Part shown: one piece after another, positions 1 to 9,200 of the stretch | How positions within the stretch are numbered: position 1 is the first letter of the stretch | Layout of the letters: each line of letters begins with the position of its first letter | Translations under genes and position numbers: made by a program | Assembly: GCF_002217755.1 (NCBI RefSeq) | Contig: NZ_BCFL01000036.1 | Span: 117,707-161,301, forward strand | DNA: 43,595 nt | Direction: 5' to 3' | Source: Streptomyces hyaluromycini | Lineage (GTDB): Bacteria > Actinomycetota > Actinomycetes > Streptomycetales > Streptomycetaceae | The notes under the pieces: model-generated | Told to the model about the DNA's origin: nothing | Databases searched by the model: none | What the model saw: only the letters and a program-made list of their open reading frames with translations

Positions 1-45
1 GGGGCCCTGGCCGGGGGCCGGCACGGGGCATGCCGCCGCGGCGGG

Positions 46-1059
46 TCACTCGCGGGCCGCTGCTGTGCTGCTCATGTCCGCGTAGCGGGTGCCGGCCACC
101 TGCGCTGCCAGCGGTTCGAGTGCCTGGAGTCCGGCCGCGGACAGGGTGAGCGCTGCCGCCGCGGCGTTCTCCCGCAGCCGGGAGGACCTGCGGGAGCCGG
201 GTATGGGCAGGACGGTGAGGCTGTGGACGCGGGACTGCTGGTGCAGCCAGGCCAGCGCGATCTGTGCGGGGGTTGCGGCGTGGTCCGCGGCGATCGTGCG
301 GACGGTGTCGAGGAGCGCTTGGTTGGTGCGGGCCTGTTCGCCGGTGAACCGGGGCATCGTCAACCGGGTGTCGCCCGTGCTCAGGTGGCTGCTGTCGGGG
401 AGCGCGCCGGTGAGCAGGCCGCGGCCGAGGGGCGAGTACGCGACGAATGCCACGCCGAGTTCCGCGGCCGCGGGGACCGCCGACGTCTCGGCGTCGCGGC
501 TGAAGAGCGACCACTCGGACTGCAGTGCGGTGATCGGGTGGACGGTGTGGGCCGCGCGCAGTTCGGGGCCGGTCACCTCGCAGAGCCCCAGGTGGCGGAC
601 CTTGCCCTCGTGGACGAGCTCCGCCATTGCGCCGACGGTCTCTTCCAGGGGGACCGAGGGGTCGCGGCGGTGCGCGTAGTACAGGTCGATCGTGTCGATG
701 CCGAGGCGTTTCAGGCTTGCGTGGGCGCACTGGCGGACGTAGGCGCGGTCGCCGCGGACCTGGTTCCAGGTCCGCTGGCCCGGCTGCCGCACGATGCCGA
801 ACTTCGTGGCGAGGAAGACCCGTTCGCGGTGGGCGCGGACGAAGGGGCCGAGGAGCACCTCGTTCCCGCCGTTCCCGTACAGGTCGGCGGTGTCGAACAT
901 GGTGACGCCGGCGTCGAGGGCGGCCTGCAGGGTTTCCTGTGCCTGGGCCGGTGTGCTGGGTCCGTAGGCCTCGCTGAAGCCCATGCACCCCAGGCCCTGC
1001 GCGCCGACTGACGGGCCGCTGGTGCCGAGGGGAACGACCGGGAGGGTGAGGACAGACAT
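46..1059 (-). CDS. Aldo/keto reductase
   Basis: NAD(P)H-dependent aldo/keto reductase of 337 aa, the usual size for the AKR13/YakC-like group. The TIM-barrel catalytic residues are visible: Asp and Tyr in DTADLYG, Lys in LATKFGI and His in YYAHRRDP. The ATG at 1059 is chosen because AAGGAGAG lies about 8 nt upstream; a longer reading to 1110 would add a tail with no family resemblance. It lies 47 nt downstream of the TetR receptor gene on the same strand, so the two may be co-transcribed. The substrate is unknown. Its place in the signalling block makes reduction of a butanolide precursor or of a pathway aldehyde possible, but that is inference. Confidence 0.85.
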   Translation of the reverse strand: MSVLTLPVVPLGTSGPSVGAQGLGCMGFSEAYGPSTPAQAQETLQAALDAGVTMFDTADLYGNGGNEVLLGPFVRAHRERVFLATKFGIVRQPGQRTWNQVRGDRAYVRQCAHASLKRLGIDTIDLYYAHRRDPSVPLEETVGAMAELVHEGKVRHLGLCEVTGPELRAAHTVHPITALQSEWSLFSRDAETSAVPAAAELGVAFVAYSPLGRGLLTGALPDSSHLSTGDTRLTMPRFTGEQARTNQALLDTVRTIAADHAATPAQIALAWLHQQSRVHSLTVLPIPGSRRSSRLRENAAAAALTLSAAGLQALEPLAAQVAGTRYADMSSTAAARE

Positions 1060-1106
1060 GGGAAGGGCTCTCCTTGTTGCGGTGGGCGGCCGGGAGGGCG
1101 CGAAGA

Positions 1107-1736
1107 TCACGTGTGGCGGGGGAGGGCGATGTCGATGATCTCCTGTACGCGGTCCGTGAGATCCTCACGGTTGTGCTGGACCCAGGAGATGTGCTGGCTG
1201 CCGAAGAACGCGGCGACGACGACCCGCGCCATGGAGGCGATGTCGGTGGCGGGCCGCAGCGTGCCCTCGTCCTGGGCCTGTGTCAGTAGTTCGGTGATGA
1301 GCTGGGTGAACCCGCTGAACGGCGTCGGCAGGTCGGCGTCGACCAGGTTCCGCTCGATCTGCAGGCGGGCACCGGCCTGCATCACCGGGTTGTCCCGCAG
1401 GGCGGCCGCGGTCTGCAGGAGGAGCTCGGCGACCGCGTCGAGCGGCGGGAGCTGCCTGGCCGTGACCGATTCGGCGATGGCGGGCAACTGGGTGTAGAAC
1501 TCCTCGGTGACCGCCACGGCCACCGCCTCCTTGTTCGTGAAATGAAAGTAGACGGCTCCTTTGGTCACCTCGGCGAGGTCGGCGATGTCCTGGAGCGTGA
1601 CGGCGGGGAACCCCTTTGCGGCGAAGGCCGTGGCGGCTGCGTCGAGGAGCTGCCTCCGGGTGCGGCCGGCCCGTTCCTGCTTGAGTTCCCGCGGGGCGGC
1701 CTTGGCCGCGGCGGCTGTCCGGAGATGCTTGCTCAT
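1107..1736 (-). CDS. TetR-family GBL receptor-like repressor (ArpA/ScbR type)
   Basis: Predicted DNA-binding receptor for a diffusible butanolide signal, 209 aa, the normal length for ArpA/ScbR proteins. The N-terminal helix-turn-helix is clear (DIADLAEVTKGAVYFHF, about residues 50-66), and the C-terminal part keeps the GBL-receptor pattern ending in HNREDLTDRVQEII. The ATG at 1736 follows GGAAGAGGG. It is divergent from the afsA-like gene, with an ATACCT-N6-AGGTAT inverted repeat 68 nt upstream, the classic autoregulated receptor/synthase arrangement. By remembered alignment the pocket Trp of ArpA/ScbR seems to be Phe here (PFSGFTQ). It could instead be a pseudo-receptor; pairing with afsA favours the true receptor. 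Confidence 0.85.
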   Translation of the reverse strand: MSKHLRTAAAAKAAPRELKQERAGRTRRQLLDAAATAFAAKGFPAVTLQDIADLAEVTKGAVYFHFTNKEAVAVAVTEEFYTQLPAIAESVTARQLPPLDAVAELLLQTAAALRDNPVMQAGARLQIERNLVDADLPTPFSGFTQLITELLTQAQDEGTLRPATDIASMARVVVAAFFGSQHISWVQHNREDLTDRVQEIIDIALPRHT

Positions 1737-1803
1737 GATCCCTCTTCCGTACGTTTCGGCGGTGCCTGGTGCGCATGCCCGCACGAGATAGTTCCCTTGC
1801 AAG

Positions 1804-1821
1804 ATACCTCTGCGAAGGTAT
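1804..1821. promoter_or_regulatory. ARE-like operator 1 (receptor/afsA intergenic)
   Basis: Inverted repeat ATACCT-CTGCGA-AGGTAT between the divergent TetR receptor and afsA-like genes. Its sequence is the exact reverse complement of the site at 33097-33114. It has the geometry expected of an autoregulatory element bound by a GBL receptor. It sits 68 nt before the receptor start and 52 nt before the afsA start, so it could control both. Confidence 0.8.
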
Positions 1822-1872
1822 ATTTTCTCATCGCGCCATCACGGTATTCCCGAACTTGATGGGGGACAGACC

Positions 1873-2934
1873 ATGGACCAGTTGTACGAACTGTCGACCA
1901 GGGTCCCAGGCGAAACGGGCACCGCAGTTGTGGATGCCTCCTTGAAGTTTCTTCAACCAGTCTCCCGGCAACTGGTCCACCGGGCCGCGGTCGCGGAGGT
2001 CTTCATCACGGACGCCCTGCAGGTGAGCGAGGGCCGGTTCCTCGTGGGAGCCCAGTGGCCCCGGGACCATGCGCTGTACTATCCCGACGCTCAGGGCGTG
2101 TCCGATCCGCTGCTGCTGACCGAGACGGTGCGTCAGGCCGTGGTCTACCTGGCGCACGAGTACTGCGGGATCCCGCTGGGACACCGCTTCGTCGGCAGCG
2201 ACACCCACTTCGAGATCACGGACCACGAGGCGCTGGTGGTCGGCGGCACCCCGTTGCACGTCACCCTGGACGCCCGGTGGTCGTGGGTGGCGAACAGACC
2301 GCCCCGGCGCTTCGGTATGCAGGTGGAGGCAGTGGTGTCCGTGGCCGGGCGCGAGTGTGCCCGGGCCGGGCTGAGTGTCTGCGCCGTCGACGAGAAGCTG
2401 TACCGGCGGCTCCGCTGGCGGGGGGCGCAGGGGCAGGGCCGTGACGGGGCCGCCCGCGTCGGGCACTTGGCCGCGACCCGCCTGCCTGCGGCCGACGTCG
2501 GCCGTCTGCGGGCCAAGGACAGCGTGCTGGGCCGCACGGAGGCGGGGGAGTGGCGGCTGCTGGTCGATCTTCACCACGCCGTGCTCTTCGACCACCCCGG
2601 AGACCACATACCGCTGATGGTCACCCTGGAGGGCGCCCGTCAGCTGGGCCACCGCCTGGTCCACCGCCGCCACGGCGCTCCCGCGGGAGCGGTACTGCGC
2701 GCCGTCCGGGTGGACTGCCCGGCCTTCGCCGGCCTCGACGAACCGGTGCGGCTGTGCGCCGAGTTGCAGCCGCCGGCGAGCGCGTCGGACGTCACGCGGC
2801 TGCGCGTCACGGCCGTACAGCGGGAGGACACCGTCGCCACGGTCACCATGGAGTGGCTGCCCCGGGTCCTGCCCGCCGCGCCCGGGAAGGCCGCCTTCTC
2901 CCGTGACACGGTCGGCTCCGGCGCGGCGGTGTAG
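1873..2934 (+). CDS. afsA-like: AfsA-family butanolide signal synthase
   Basis: 353 aa, containing two AfsA hot-dog repeats (about residues 20-170 and 195-340). Family members join a beta-ketoacyl thioester to dihydroxyacetone phosphate, the first committed step to gamma-butyrolactones and butenolides. Recognisable pieces include DPLLLTETVRQA, GHRF, and in the second repeat DHPGDHIPLMVTLEGARQ. GGGGGACAG precedes the ATG at 1873. It is divergent from the receptor gene and separated by ARE 1. The following genes (flavoprotein, HAD phosphatase) could finish the signal: a dephosphorylation step and an oxidation step are expected after AfsA. The exact signal cannot be read from sequence. Confidence 0.9.
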   Translation: MDQLYELSTRVPGETGTAVVDASLKFLQPVSRQLVHRAAVAEVFITDALQVSEGRFLVGAQWPRDHALYYPDAQGVSDPLLLTETVRQAVVYLAHEYCGIPLGHRFVGSDTHFEITDHEALVVGGTPLHVTLDARWSWVANRPPRRFGMQVEAVVSVAGRECARAGLSVCAVDEKLYRRLRWRGAQGQGRDGAARVGHLAATRLPAADVGRLRAKDSVLGRTEAGEWRLLVDLHHAVLFDHPGDHIPLMVTLEGARQLGHRLVHRRHGAPAGAVLRAVRVDCPAFAGLDEPVRLCAELQPPASASDVTRLRVTAVQREDTVATVTMEWLPRVLPAAPGKAAFSRDTVGSGAAV

Positions 2935-3233
2935 CGGTGAGCGCCGGCCGGCGGGCCTTCCTCGGCCGCTGCCGCGTTCTGCGGTGTACCGGGGAGCCGG
3001 AGGTCCGCCGCACCCTGCGGGGTGTGCGGACCGCGTCGGCCGGCTGACGCCCGGACGCGAAGCGGCGTCGGTCAGTGGGCCCTTCATGGCCGCGAGTGCC
3101 TCCCGTGTCGGGACGTGCGCCGGCGTGCAGGCACGCAGGGAGCGTTCCTGCTCTCGCGGCATCCGCACCTCCGAGTAAGAAACCGTTAAGAAAGTATTTT
3201 TCCATATCCCTGTCCGGCTCGACAAGGAGCTCA
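2935..3233. other. Intergenic region between afsA-like gene and flavoprotein operon
   Basis: About 300 nt with no supportable gene. Near 3002-3033 there is an imperfect GC-rich inverted repeat (GGTCCGC...GCGGACC) that could terminate afsA transcription. The 3' part holds a degenerate ARE-like site (3180-3197) in an unusually AT-rich stretch, which is the probable promoter for the next two genes. Confidence 0.5.
3180..3197. promoter_or_regulatory. Degenerate ARE-like site 2
   Basis: AAACCG-TTAAGA-AAGTAT, 37 nt upstream of the flavoprotein start. It keeps the 6-6-6 geometry and most half-site positions of the other sites (consensus ATACCT-N6-AGGTAT) but differs at several bases. Location in an AT-rich promoter-like patch supports it; the match alone is weak. 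Confidence 0.45.
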
Positions 3234-4472
3234 ATGATGCTCGATCATGCTGAGCCGCAAGAAGGGCGGCGATCCCGCCTCTCCCTTCCGGAGCGGACGG
3301 GCGGCACGCTTGCCGAGGACGCCGTGCTGCGTGCCGCCCGGGCGGCAGGGCGTGCCGCCCGGGCGGCGGACCGGGACCGGCGGCTGGCTCCCGAGGTCGT
3401 GACCGCGCTCAAAGAGGCGGGTGTCGCACGTCACTTCGTGCCCCGCCGATGGGGCGGCCGGGAAGGCGGCTTCGCCGACCTGATCACCGCCACGGCGCTG
3501 ATCGCCGGACAGTGCCCCTCGGCCGCCTGGTGCGGCATGCTCTGGGCCGCGCACGGGCGGTACGCCGCCAGGCTGCCCGAAGAAGGACAGCGGGAGCTGT
3601 GGGGGAGGGGCCCCGACACGCTGATCGCTGCGGCCCTGGCCCCGCCCGCCGGAGCGGCCCGCCCGGTCCCGGGCGGCTGGCTGCTGGAGGGCCGGTGGGA
3701 CTGCGTCAGCGGCGTGGACTTCTCCCACTGGGTCCTGCTCGCGGCCCCGGCCGAGGACACCCCGGTCGCGGCCGGTGCCACCCCCGCCGGTCCGGCGCAG
3801 GCCGGGGCATGGGTCCTGGCGGTGCCGCGCTCCGAGGTGATCGTGCGCGACACCTGGCGCAGCACCGGGCTGCGCGGCACCGGCAGCAATTCCGTCGACG
3901 TGCGCGGGGTGTTCGTCCCTGGCCGGCGCGCCTGCCCGCTGGGCGACGTGCTCGCCGCCGTCGTCGAGCCCGGCGCCTCTCCGGCACGCCAGGCGCCCGC
4001 GTATCTGGCCGGCAGCCCGATGTTCTGCGCGCCGGCGCTCGGCGCGGCCCGGCTCGCTCTGCGGTCCTGGACGCGCTGGGCGACGACCCCGTCCGCCGGG
4101 CGCCCGGCGGCCCTGGGCGACCCGGCCGTCCAGCGGGTGCTGGCGCGCTCCGCCGGCGAGATCGACGCCGTGGCCCTGCTGTTGGGCCGGGCCGGAGCCA
4201 GCGCCGACGCCGAGCCCACCGCGCCACGCGTCGAGGCGGTCAACCGGCGCGACGCCGCGGTGGCGGCCGAGTTGCTGGTGGAGGTCGTCGAACGGCTGTT
4301 CAGGACGGGCGGTGTCCATGCCCGGGACGACACCAGCGAGGTCCAGCGGGCCTGGCGGGACATGCACACGGTGGCGGCGCACGGCGCCCTGCGGCTGGAC
4401 GCCGCGGCCGGCGCGTACGCCGCCTGGGGCGGGGGCGAGTGGTCGGCGCCGATGCCGTGGGGGCCGCGGTGA
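3234..4472 (+). CDS. Acyl-CoA dehydrogenase-fold flavoprotein (oxidase/monooxygenase type)
   Basis: 412 aa flavoprotein of the acyl-CoA dehydrogenase superfamily. The N-terminal helical part (LAPEVVTALKEAGVARHFVP, then RRWGGREGG), the middle beta domain (GWLLEGRWDCVSGVDFSHWVLL, then GLRGTGSNSVDVRGVFVPG) and the C-terminal helical bundle are all present. The pattern resembles two-component flavin-dependent hydroxylases (HsaA/ActVA-ORF5 type) as much as true dehydrogenases; no flavin reductase gene is nearby. AAGGAGC precedes tandem ATGs at 3234 and 3237. Its stop overlaps the next start (GTGA), so it is co-translated with the HAD phosphatase. Next to afsA, an oxidation during signal synthesis is plausible; a pathway hydroxylase is the alternative. 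Confidence 0.75.
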   Translation: MMLDHAEPQEGRRSRLSLPERTGGTLAEDAVLRAARAAGRAARAADRDRRLAPEVVTALKEAGVARHFVPRRWGGREGGFADLITATALIAGQCPSAAWCGMLWAAHGRYAARLPEEGQRELWGRGPDTLIAAALAPPAGAARPVPGGWLLEGRWDCVSGVDFSHWVLLAAPAEDTPVAAGATPAGPAQAGAWVLAVPRSEVIVRDTWRSTGLRGTGSNSVDVRGVFVPGRRACPLGDVLAAVVEPGASPARQAPAYLAGSPMFCAPALGAARLALRSWTRWATTPSAGRPAALGDPAVQRVLARSAGEIDAVALLLGRAGASADAEPTAPRVEAVNRRDAAVAAELLVEVVERLFRTGGVHARDDTSEVQRAWRDMHTVAAHGALRLDAAAGAYAAWGGGEWSAPMPWGPR

Positions 4473-5215
4473 GCCGGCCGGCCCGCCTGGTGTTCAGCGA
4501 CGTCGACGAGACACTCATCGCCGTGAAGTCGATGTTCGACTTCCTCGCGTACTACTTCTGCGGCACCCGCGGAACTCCGGGCGCCCGCCACGCGGCGGAC
4601 GTCCGCCGGGACCTGTCCCGCCGGACGTCCGCCGGCGCTCCCCGGGAAGCTGTGAACCGCCTGTACTACCGCACCTGGGCGGGCGAGCCCGCCGCCCGGG
4701 TCGAGGAGCTGGCCGAGGCCTGGTACGCCGAGCGGTCGGGGGCTCCCGGCTTCTACCTGGCCGCCACGTGCCGGGCGCTGGAACTGCACCGCGACGCAGG
4801 GGACACGGTGGTCCTGGTGTCCGGATCGTTCCCTGCGGTCCTTGCGCCCATCGCCGCCGAGGTGGGGGCGACGGGCCTGCTGTGCTCGGTCCCCGGGATC
4901 CATGACGGAGTACTGACCGGCCGGCTCGTGGGCGATCCCTGTATCGGAGAGGCGAAGCGCGCGGCGGTCCGCGGCATGCTGCGCAGCCGGCCGGCCGTGG
5001 ACCCGGCGCAGTGCTACGCGTACGGGGACCACGTCTCGGACCTGCCGATGCTGGCGGAGGTGGGCAACCCGGTCATCGTCGGCGGATCGGCGCAGCTGCG
5101 GGCGCGGCTGCCGCGGGCGCGGGTGCTGCACCCGCAGGCCGTGGACGACGTCCCCGCCCTCCTGCGCCCCACGCGGGAGCAGCGCGGGCAGGAGTCCCGC
5201 AGGGCCGGTGCCTGA
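4469..5215 (+). CDS. HAD-superfamily phosphatase (SerB-like subfamily IB)
   Basis: 248 aa hydrolase with all HAD motifs: motif I FSDVDETL (nucleophile Asp11, acid/base Asp13), motif II VLVSGSF, the motif III Lys in GEAKRA, and motif IV AYGDHVSDLPML. GTG at 4469 overlaps the previous stop by 4 nt, indicating translational coupling. GBL and butenolide pathways need a phosphate removed after AfsA acts on dihydroxyacetone phosphate, and at least the S. rochei SRB system has a linked phosphatase gene (srrP, from memory), so signal dephosphorylation is the best inference. A general small-molecule phosphatase role cannot be excluded. Confidence 0.8.
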   Translation: MSRPARLVFSDVDETLIAVKSMFDFLAYYFCGTRGTPGARHAADVRRDLSRRTSAGAPREAVNRLYYRTWAGEPAARVEELAEAWYAERSGAPGFYLAATCRALELHRDAGDTVVLVSGSFPAVLAPIAAEVGATGLLCSVPGIHDGVLTGRLVGDPCIGEAKRAAVRGMLRSRPAVDPAQCYAYGDHVSDLPMLAEVGNPVIVGGSAQLRARLPRARVLHPQAVDDVPALLRPTREQRGQESRRAGA

Positions 5216-5255
5216 CCGGCCCTGCGGGCGGGCGGAGGTCCTCGGCACGCGCCCG

Positions 5256-5278
5256 CTCCCCCCGGCGCGGCGGGGGAG
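5256..5278. terminator. GC hairpin between convergent genes
   Basis: Seven-bp stem (CTCCCCC/GGGGGAG) with a 9-nt loop, between the stop of the HAD gene and the stop of the convergent TetR gene. A bidirectional terminator is likely from position; there is no U-tract. Confidence 0.5.
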
Positions 5279-5343
5279 GGATCCGTCCGCGCCGGTGCGG
5301 AGGCGGGCGCACCTCACCTGCGGGTACGGGCCCCTGGCGCCCC

Positions 5344-5919
5344 TCAGCCCGGCGCCGGCGCGGACACGGCCGCCCACAGGTCGTCGAACCGCCGCGCCGC
5401 GTCGGCGTCGTCGCCGGGCACGGGATGGGGGATCCCGAAGAAGACCGACATCAGCAGGCGGGCCACGGCCTGCGGGGGCAGTCCGTCCGGGCCCCCGCCG
5501 CCGGCCTGCGTCTGCGCGACGGCACGGGCCAGTGGCAGGCAGATCCGCTCCACCAGCCCGTGGTCGTTGCGGTCCAGACAGGGGACCTCCACGGCGAGCC
5601 GCAACGCGGACCGGGCCCGCGCGTCCTGGCGCAGGTGCCGGGTGAGGTCGAGGACGGTCTCGCGCAGCGTGTCGACCGCCGCCGGTCCCGGCCGGCCCGC
5701 CCGCGCGGCACGCAGGCTCAGCTCGGCTCCGGCCTCCTCCACCAGCGCCGCCGCCAGCTCCTCCTTGGAGGAGAAGTGACCGTACAGCGCGCCCTTGGTC
5801 ATGCCGGTGCGCTTGACCACATCGAGCAGCGTCGTGCCCATGTAGCCGTACGCGGCGAACTCCTCGGCCGCCGCGTCGAGCACCTGCTGCCGTGTACGCA
5901 CTGCACGCTTCTGAACCAT
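5344..5919 (-). CDS. Second TetR-family regulator (GBL receptor or pseudo-receptor-like)
   Basis: 191 aa TetR regulator with an N-terminal HTH (TTLLDVVKRTGMTKGALYGHF, about residues 26-46 read as two segments LLDVVKRTG and MTKGALYGHFSSKEEL) very like GBL receptors. The ATG at 5919 is placed by GGGGAGG just upstream; the frame extends to 5991 but without a ribosome site. An ARE-like repeat (5939-5956) lies only 20 nt before the start codon, so the gene is likely repressed by the receptor or by itself. Butanolide clusters often have a ScbR2-like pseudo-receptor as a second layer; the weaker C-terminal match here fits that role, but this is inference. Confidence 0.8.
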   Translation of the reverse strand: MVQKRAVRTRQQVLDAAAEEFAAYGYMGTTLLDVVKRTGMTKGALYGHFSSKEELAAALVEEAGAELSLRAARAGRPGPAAVDTLRETVLDLTRHLRQDARARSALRLAVEVPCLDRNDHGLVERICLPLARAVAQTQAGGGGPDGLPPQAVARLLMSVFFGIPHPVPGDDADAARRFDDLWAAVSAPAPG

Positions 5920-5938
5920 GCTGAGCCTCCCCGGATGA

Positions 5939-5956
5939 AAACCTTTCCAAAGGTAT
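5939..5956. promoter_or_regulatory. ARE-like operator 3 (second TetR gene)
   Basis: AAACCT-TTCCAA-AGGTAT, an inverted repeat with one nearly perfect and one perfect half-site, lying about 20 nt upstream of the TetR start codon and probably overlapping its promoter. Confidence 0.75.
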
Positions 5957-6238
5957 GTTCTATGGTGGCGCGCCGCCGGCCGCATTGACATGACCTTATC
6001 CAGGTGTCACCGGAGCGCGGCGATATCCCGCCATTGCCGCGCTCCGGGCGCCCCGGCCGCCGCGGGCCGGGGCGGGCCGGGGCGGGCGCGGAGTCCGGCG
6101 CCCGTGTCCTTCCCGGGCGGCAGTGCTCTGGCCGGGCCCGGCGGCGGACTCCTGCAGGGGCCCGCGCACTGCGCCGGCTCCTGCGGCGCCCGTCGCTGCG
6201 CAAAGCGGCGCACCGTCACTTCCCGGGGCGGACGGGTT
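5957..6238. other. Intergenic region with two strong hairpins
   Basis: No gene supported. Two GC-rich hairpins lie side by side: 6010-6047 (12-bp perfect stem CCGGAGCGCGGC, 14-nt loop) and 6051-6072 (8-bp stem CCCCGGCC). They are 170-230 nt beyond the CAR stop codon on the minus strand and upstream of the TetR promoter, so CAR transcription termination before the TetR gene is a reasonable guess. Confidence 0.45.
6010..6047. terminator. 12-bp stem hairpin downstream of CAR
   Basis: Perfect 12-bp inverted repeat with a 14-nt loop, followed by a second hairpin at 6051-6072. Terminator role inferred from position between the minus-strand CAR gene and the next promoter; no U-tract. Confidence 0.45.
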
Positions 6239-9200
6239 CTACGGGATCAGGCCCAGGTGCCGCAGGTCCGCCACATACTTCTCGATCAGCGGCCGGGACA
6301 GGTGCGGGATGTCCTGCTCGGCGCCGATGCCGGCGGTGCGCACCGCTGCGCGGAACCGCTCGGCGGGCAGCGCCGACGTCGTGCGAGGGGTGAGCGGCTC
6401 CCGCCAGGCGGCTATCAGCGGCAGCAGGGAGTACGGGCGCTGCGCCTTGGGCAGCGTCTGCAGCGCGGCCTCGAACTGCTCGCGCCACTCCCGGTGGCCG
6501 CCGGCCCGGCGGACGGTGGTTCCGCTGTCGGCCAGCCAGTCGACCACGGTGTCCAGCGAGACTCCGTCGTCGTGCGGGTTGACCACGTGGAACGTCCGGA
6601 ATTCGGCGTTCCGGTAGCCCAGGGCGGCCACGGCGGCGGCGACGAAGTCCCCCGGCAGCCCGTCGTAGTGTGCCCGCGGGCGCCGGCCGTCCTGCGCGCC
6701 GCTGTAGAAGGACTCGGGCGCGATCCCCGTGGCGATCAGGCTCAGCAGCAGGCGGGTGAAGGTGTCCGGCACGTTGAGCTGCCCGGTGTACCGGGCGTGC
6801 GCCAGGATCATGCCGCAGCGGAACACGGTCACCGGCAGCCCGCACAGGTCGTGGGCCTCGCGCAGCAGCACCTCGCCGGCCCATTTGCTGGTGGCGTAGC
6901 CGCCTGCCTGCCGGTCGTCGATCGCGCGCTTTGGGCTGTCCTGCCTGATGTCGGTGGCCTCGGACGCGGCGGCGGTGCCATGTGCGGCCAGGGCCACGGT
7001 GGACACATACACGACCGGCTTCAGCCGGGTGGTCAGGGCGGCGCGGACGACCTCGGCGGTGCCGGCCACATTGGGTTCGAACAGCTCCCGGTACGGCAGC
7101 ACGTGGTTGACCAGCGCCGCCGGGTGCACGATGAGGTCCACCGTGGCGGTCAGCTCCTGCCAGTCCCGCTCGCTCAGGCCCAGGCACGGCGCGCCGATGT
7201 CGCCCGCCAGCACGCGCAGCGCGCCGTCGGCCGTCAGTTCGGCGAAGCGGCTCTTGAGCGCGGTGTCCCCGCTGTCCAGGGCCTCCTCCAGACGCCGCCG
7301 GGCGGCGCTGTCGTCGGCGGCACGCACCAGGCAGACCAGCGTGCCGCCCACCGGGGCCAGGCGTTCGAGCCATTCCAGGCACAGCAGACGGCCGAGGTAG
7401 CCGTTGGCCCCGGTCAGCAGCACCGTGCGCGGCTCGCCGGCCGGCGGGGGCAGTGCCGTGCTCGCGGTGAGGGCCGCAGCGTCGATGAACTTGTCCAGAG
7501 TGAGGTCCCCGGCACGCACCGAGGCGGCGTGCTCGCCATGCACGGCGGCGAAGGTGGCCCGCTGTGCCCCGGCGGCGCCGCGCAGCCGCTCCACATGGGC
7601 GGCGATCTCGCCCAGGGTGTTGGCCGGTCCCAGGACGGTTCCGGCCGGGACCCCGACGCCGAAGACCTCCCGCAGGAGGTTCGCGAACGACAGCGCCGAC
7701 AGCGAGTCCCCGCCCAGATCGGTGAAGCGCTGCTCCGGGTCCGGCTCGGCATCGAGCCCCGGCAGCAGCGCCTGCGCGGCGCGGGCGACCGTCTCGGCCA
7801 CCGGGCGGTCGTGGTCCTGCCACACTGCGCGCAGCTCCGCGGCCTGACCCGCGGCGAGTCCGGCGTAGCGCTGTTCGAGCCGTTCGCCGTACCGCTCCTT
7901 CAGCCGCGGACGCAGCTGCTTGGTCGAGTCGGTCAGCAGACCGTTGTCCTGGCTGAACGGCACGGTCTCGACGATCAGGTCGCGCGGGACCTCGTACGGC
8001 GCCAGTCCGGCCTGCGCGGCGACGCTGTGCAGCGACCGGCTGACCGCCGCCTTCAGCGCCGCCTCGTCGCCCGCCTGCGCGATCGCCTCGGGGGTGGGCA
8101 CCACCACGGCGAGCAGGTACGCACGGGAGCTGTTGCCGTACACGAAGATCTGCCGCACCAGCGGGCTGGCGACGAGCGCCGCCTCCACCTTGGACAGCGC
8201 GACGAACTCGCCCTGGGAGAGCTTGAGTACGTTCTTGCGCCGGTCGACGTAGACCAGTTCGCCGGGCGCGGTCTCGGCCATGATGTCGCCGGTGCGGTAG
8301 TAGCCGTCCTGGTCGAACACCTCGGCGGTGTCGTCGGGACGCCGGTAGTAACCGGGGGTGATGAGGGCGGTCTTCACCAGCAGTTCGCCGCGCGGATGGG
8401 GAGAGTCGGCGGTGGAGTAGCCCAGTTCGGGTACGTCCACGAGCTTGTAGTCGAGCACCGGGGGGCTCTGCACGCGGTGGTCCAGCATGACCAGGCCGGT
8501 TTCGGTGGTGCCGTAGCTGTTCAGGAGCGGGACGTCGAGGGCGTCGCGGAGGAAGGCGGCCAGCTCCGGGGCGAGCGGGGCGGACCCGCAGGGGGCGTGG
8601 ATGACCCGCCCGCCCAGCACGTGGTCGCGCAGATGCGCGATCACCTCGGCGTGGTCGGCGTCGTGCAGCTCGCCGCGTGCCGCGCGGTGGTTGAGCTGGG
8701 CGTGGTAGCTCTCGAAGAGCAGTTCGCAGACCCGCGGCACCATGGCGATCTCGGTCGGCCGGATCAGCGCCAGGTCGTCCAGGAGGGTGGACAGGTCGCT
8801 GTCGGCCACGAAGTGCGCGGTGCCGCCGGTGGCCAGTGTCTTGATCACCAGCCTCCTGGCGACCAGGTGGCTCTGCGGCAGGAAGTTGGCGGTGATCAGC
8901 GGGTACTGGTTGTCGGCCCCCGCAGGCGGGCGCCACATGAGGGACACGGTCGACTCCGGGAACATCACGCCCTTGGGCGTGCCGGTGCTGCCCGACGTGT
9001 AGATGAGGGCCGACAGCGCGCCGTCGGCGCTGCTGTCCGGCGGCAGTTCGGGCACCGGCGGCAGCGAGCCCGCGCGGCCGACGATGTCGGACAGCAGCTC
9101 CAGCGACACCGGGGCACCTGTCGTGTCCAGCAGCCGCTCGGCGGCCGCCAGCGCCTCCCGGTGCTCGGCGAGCTCGGGGTGGTGGTCGAAGACGAGGATC

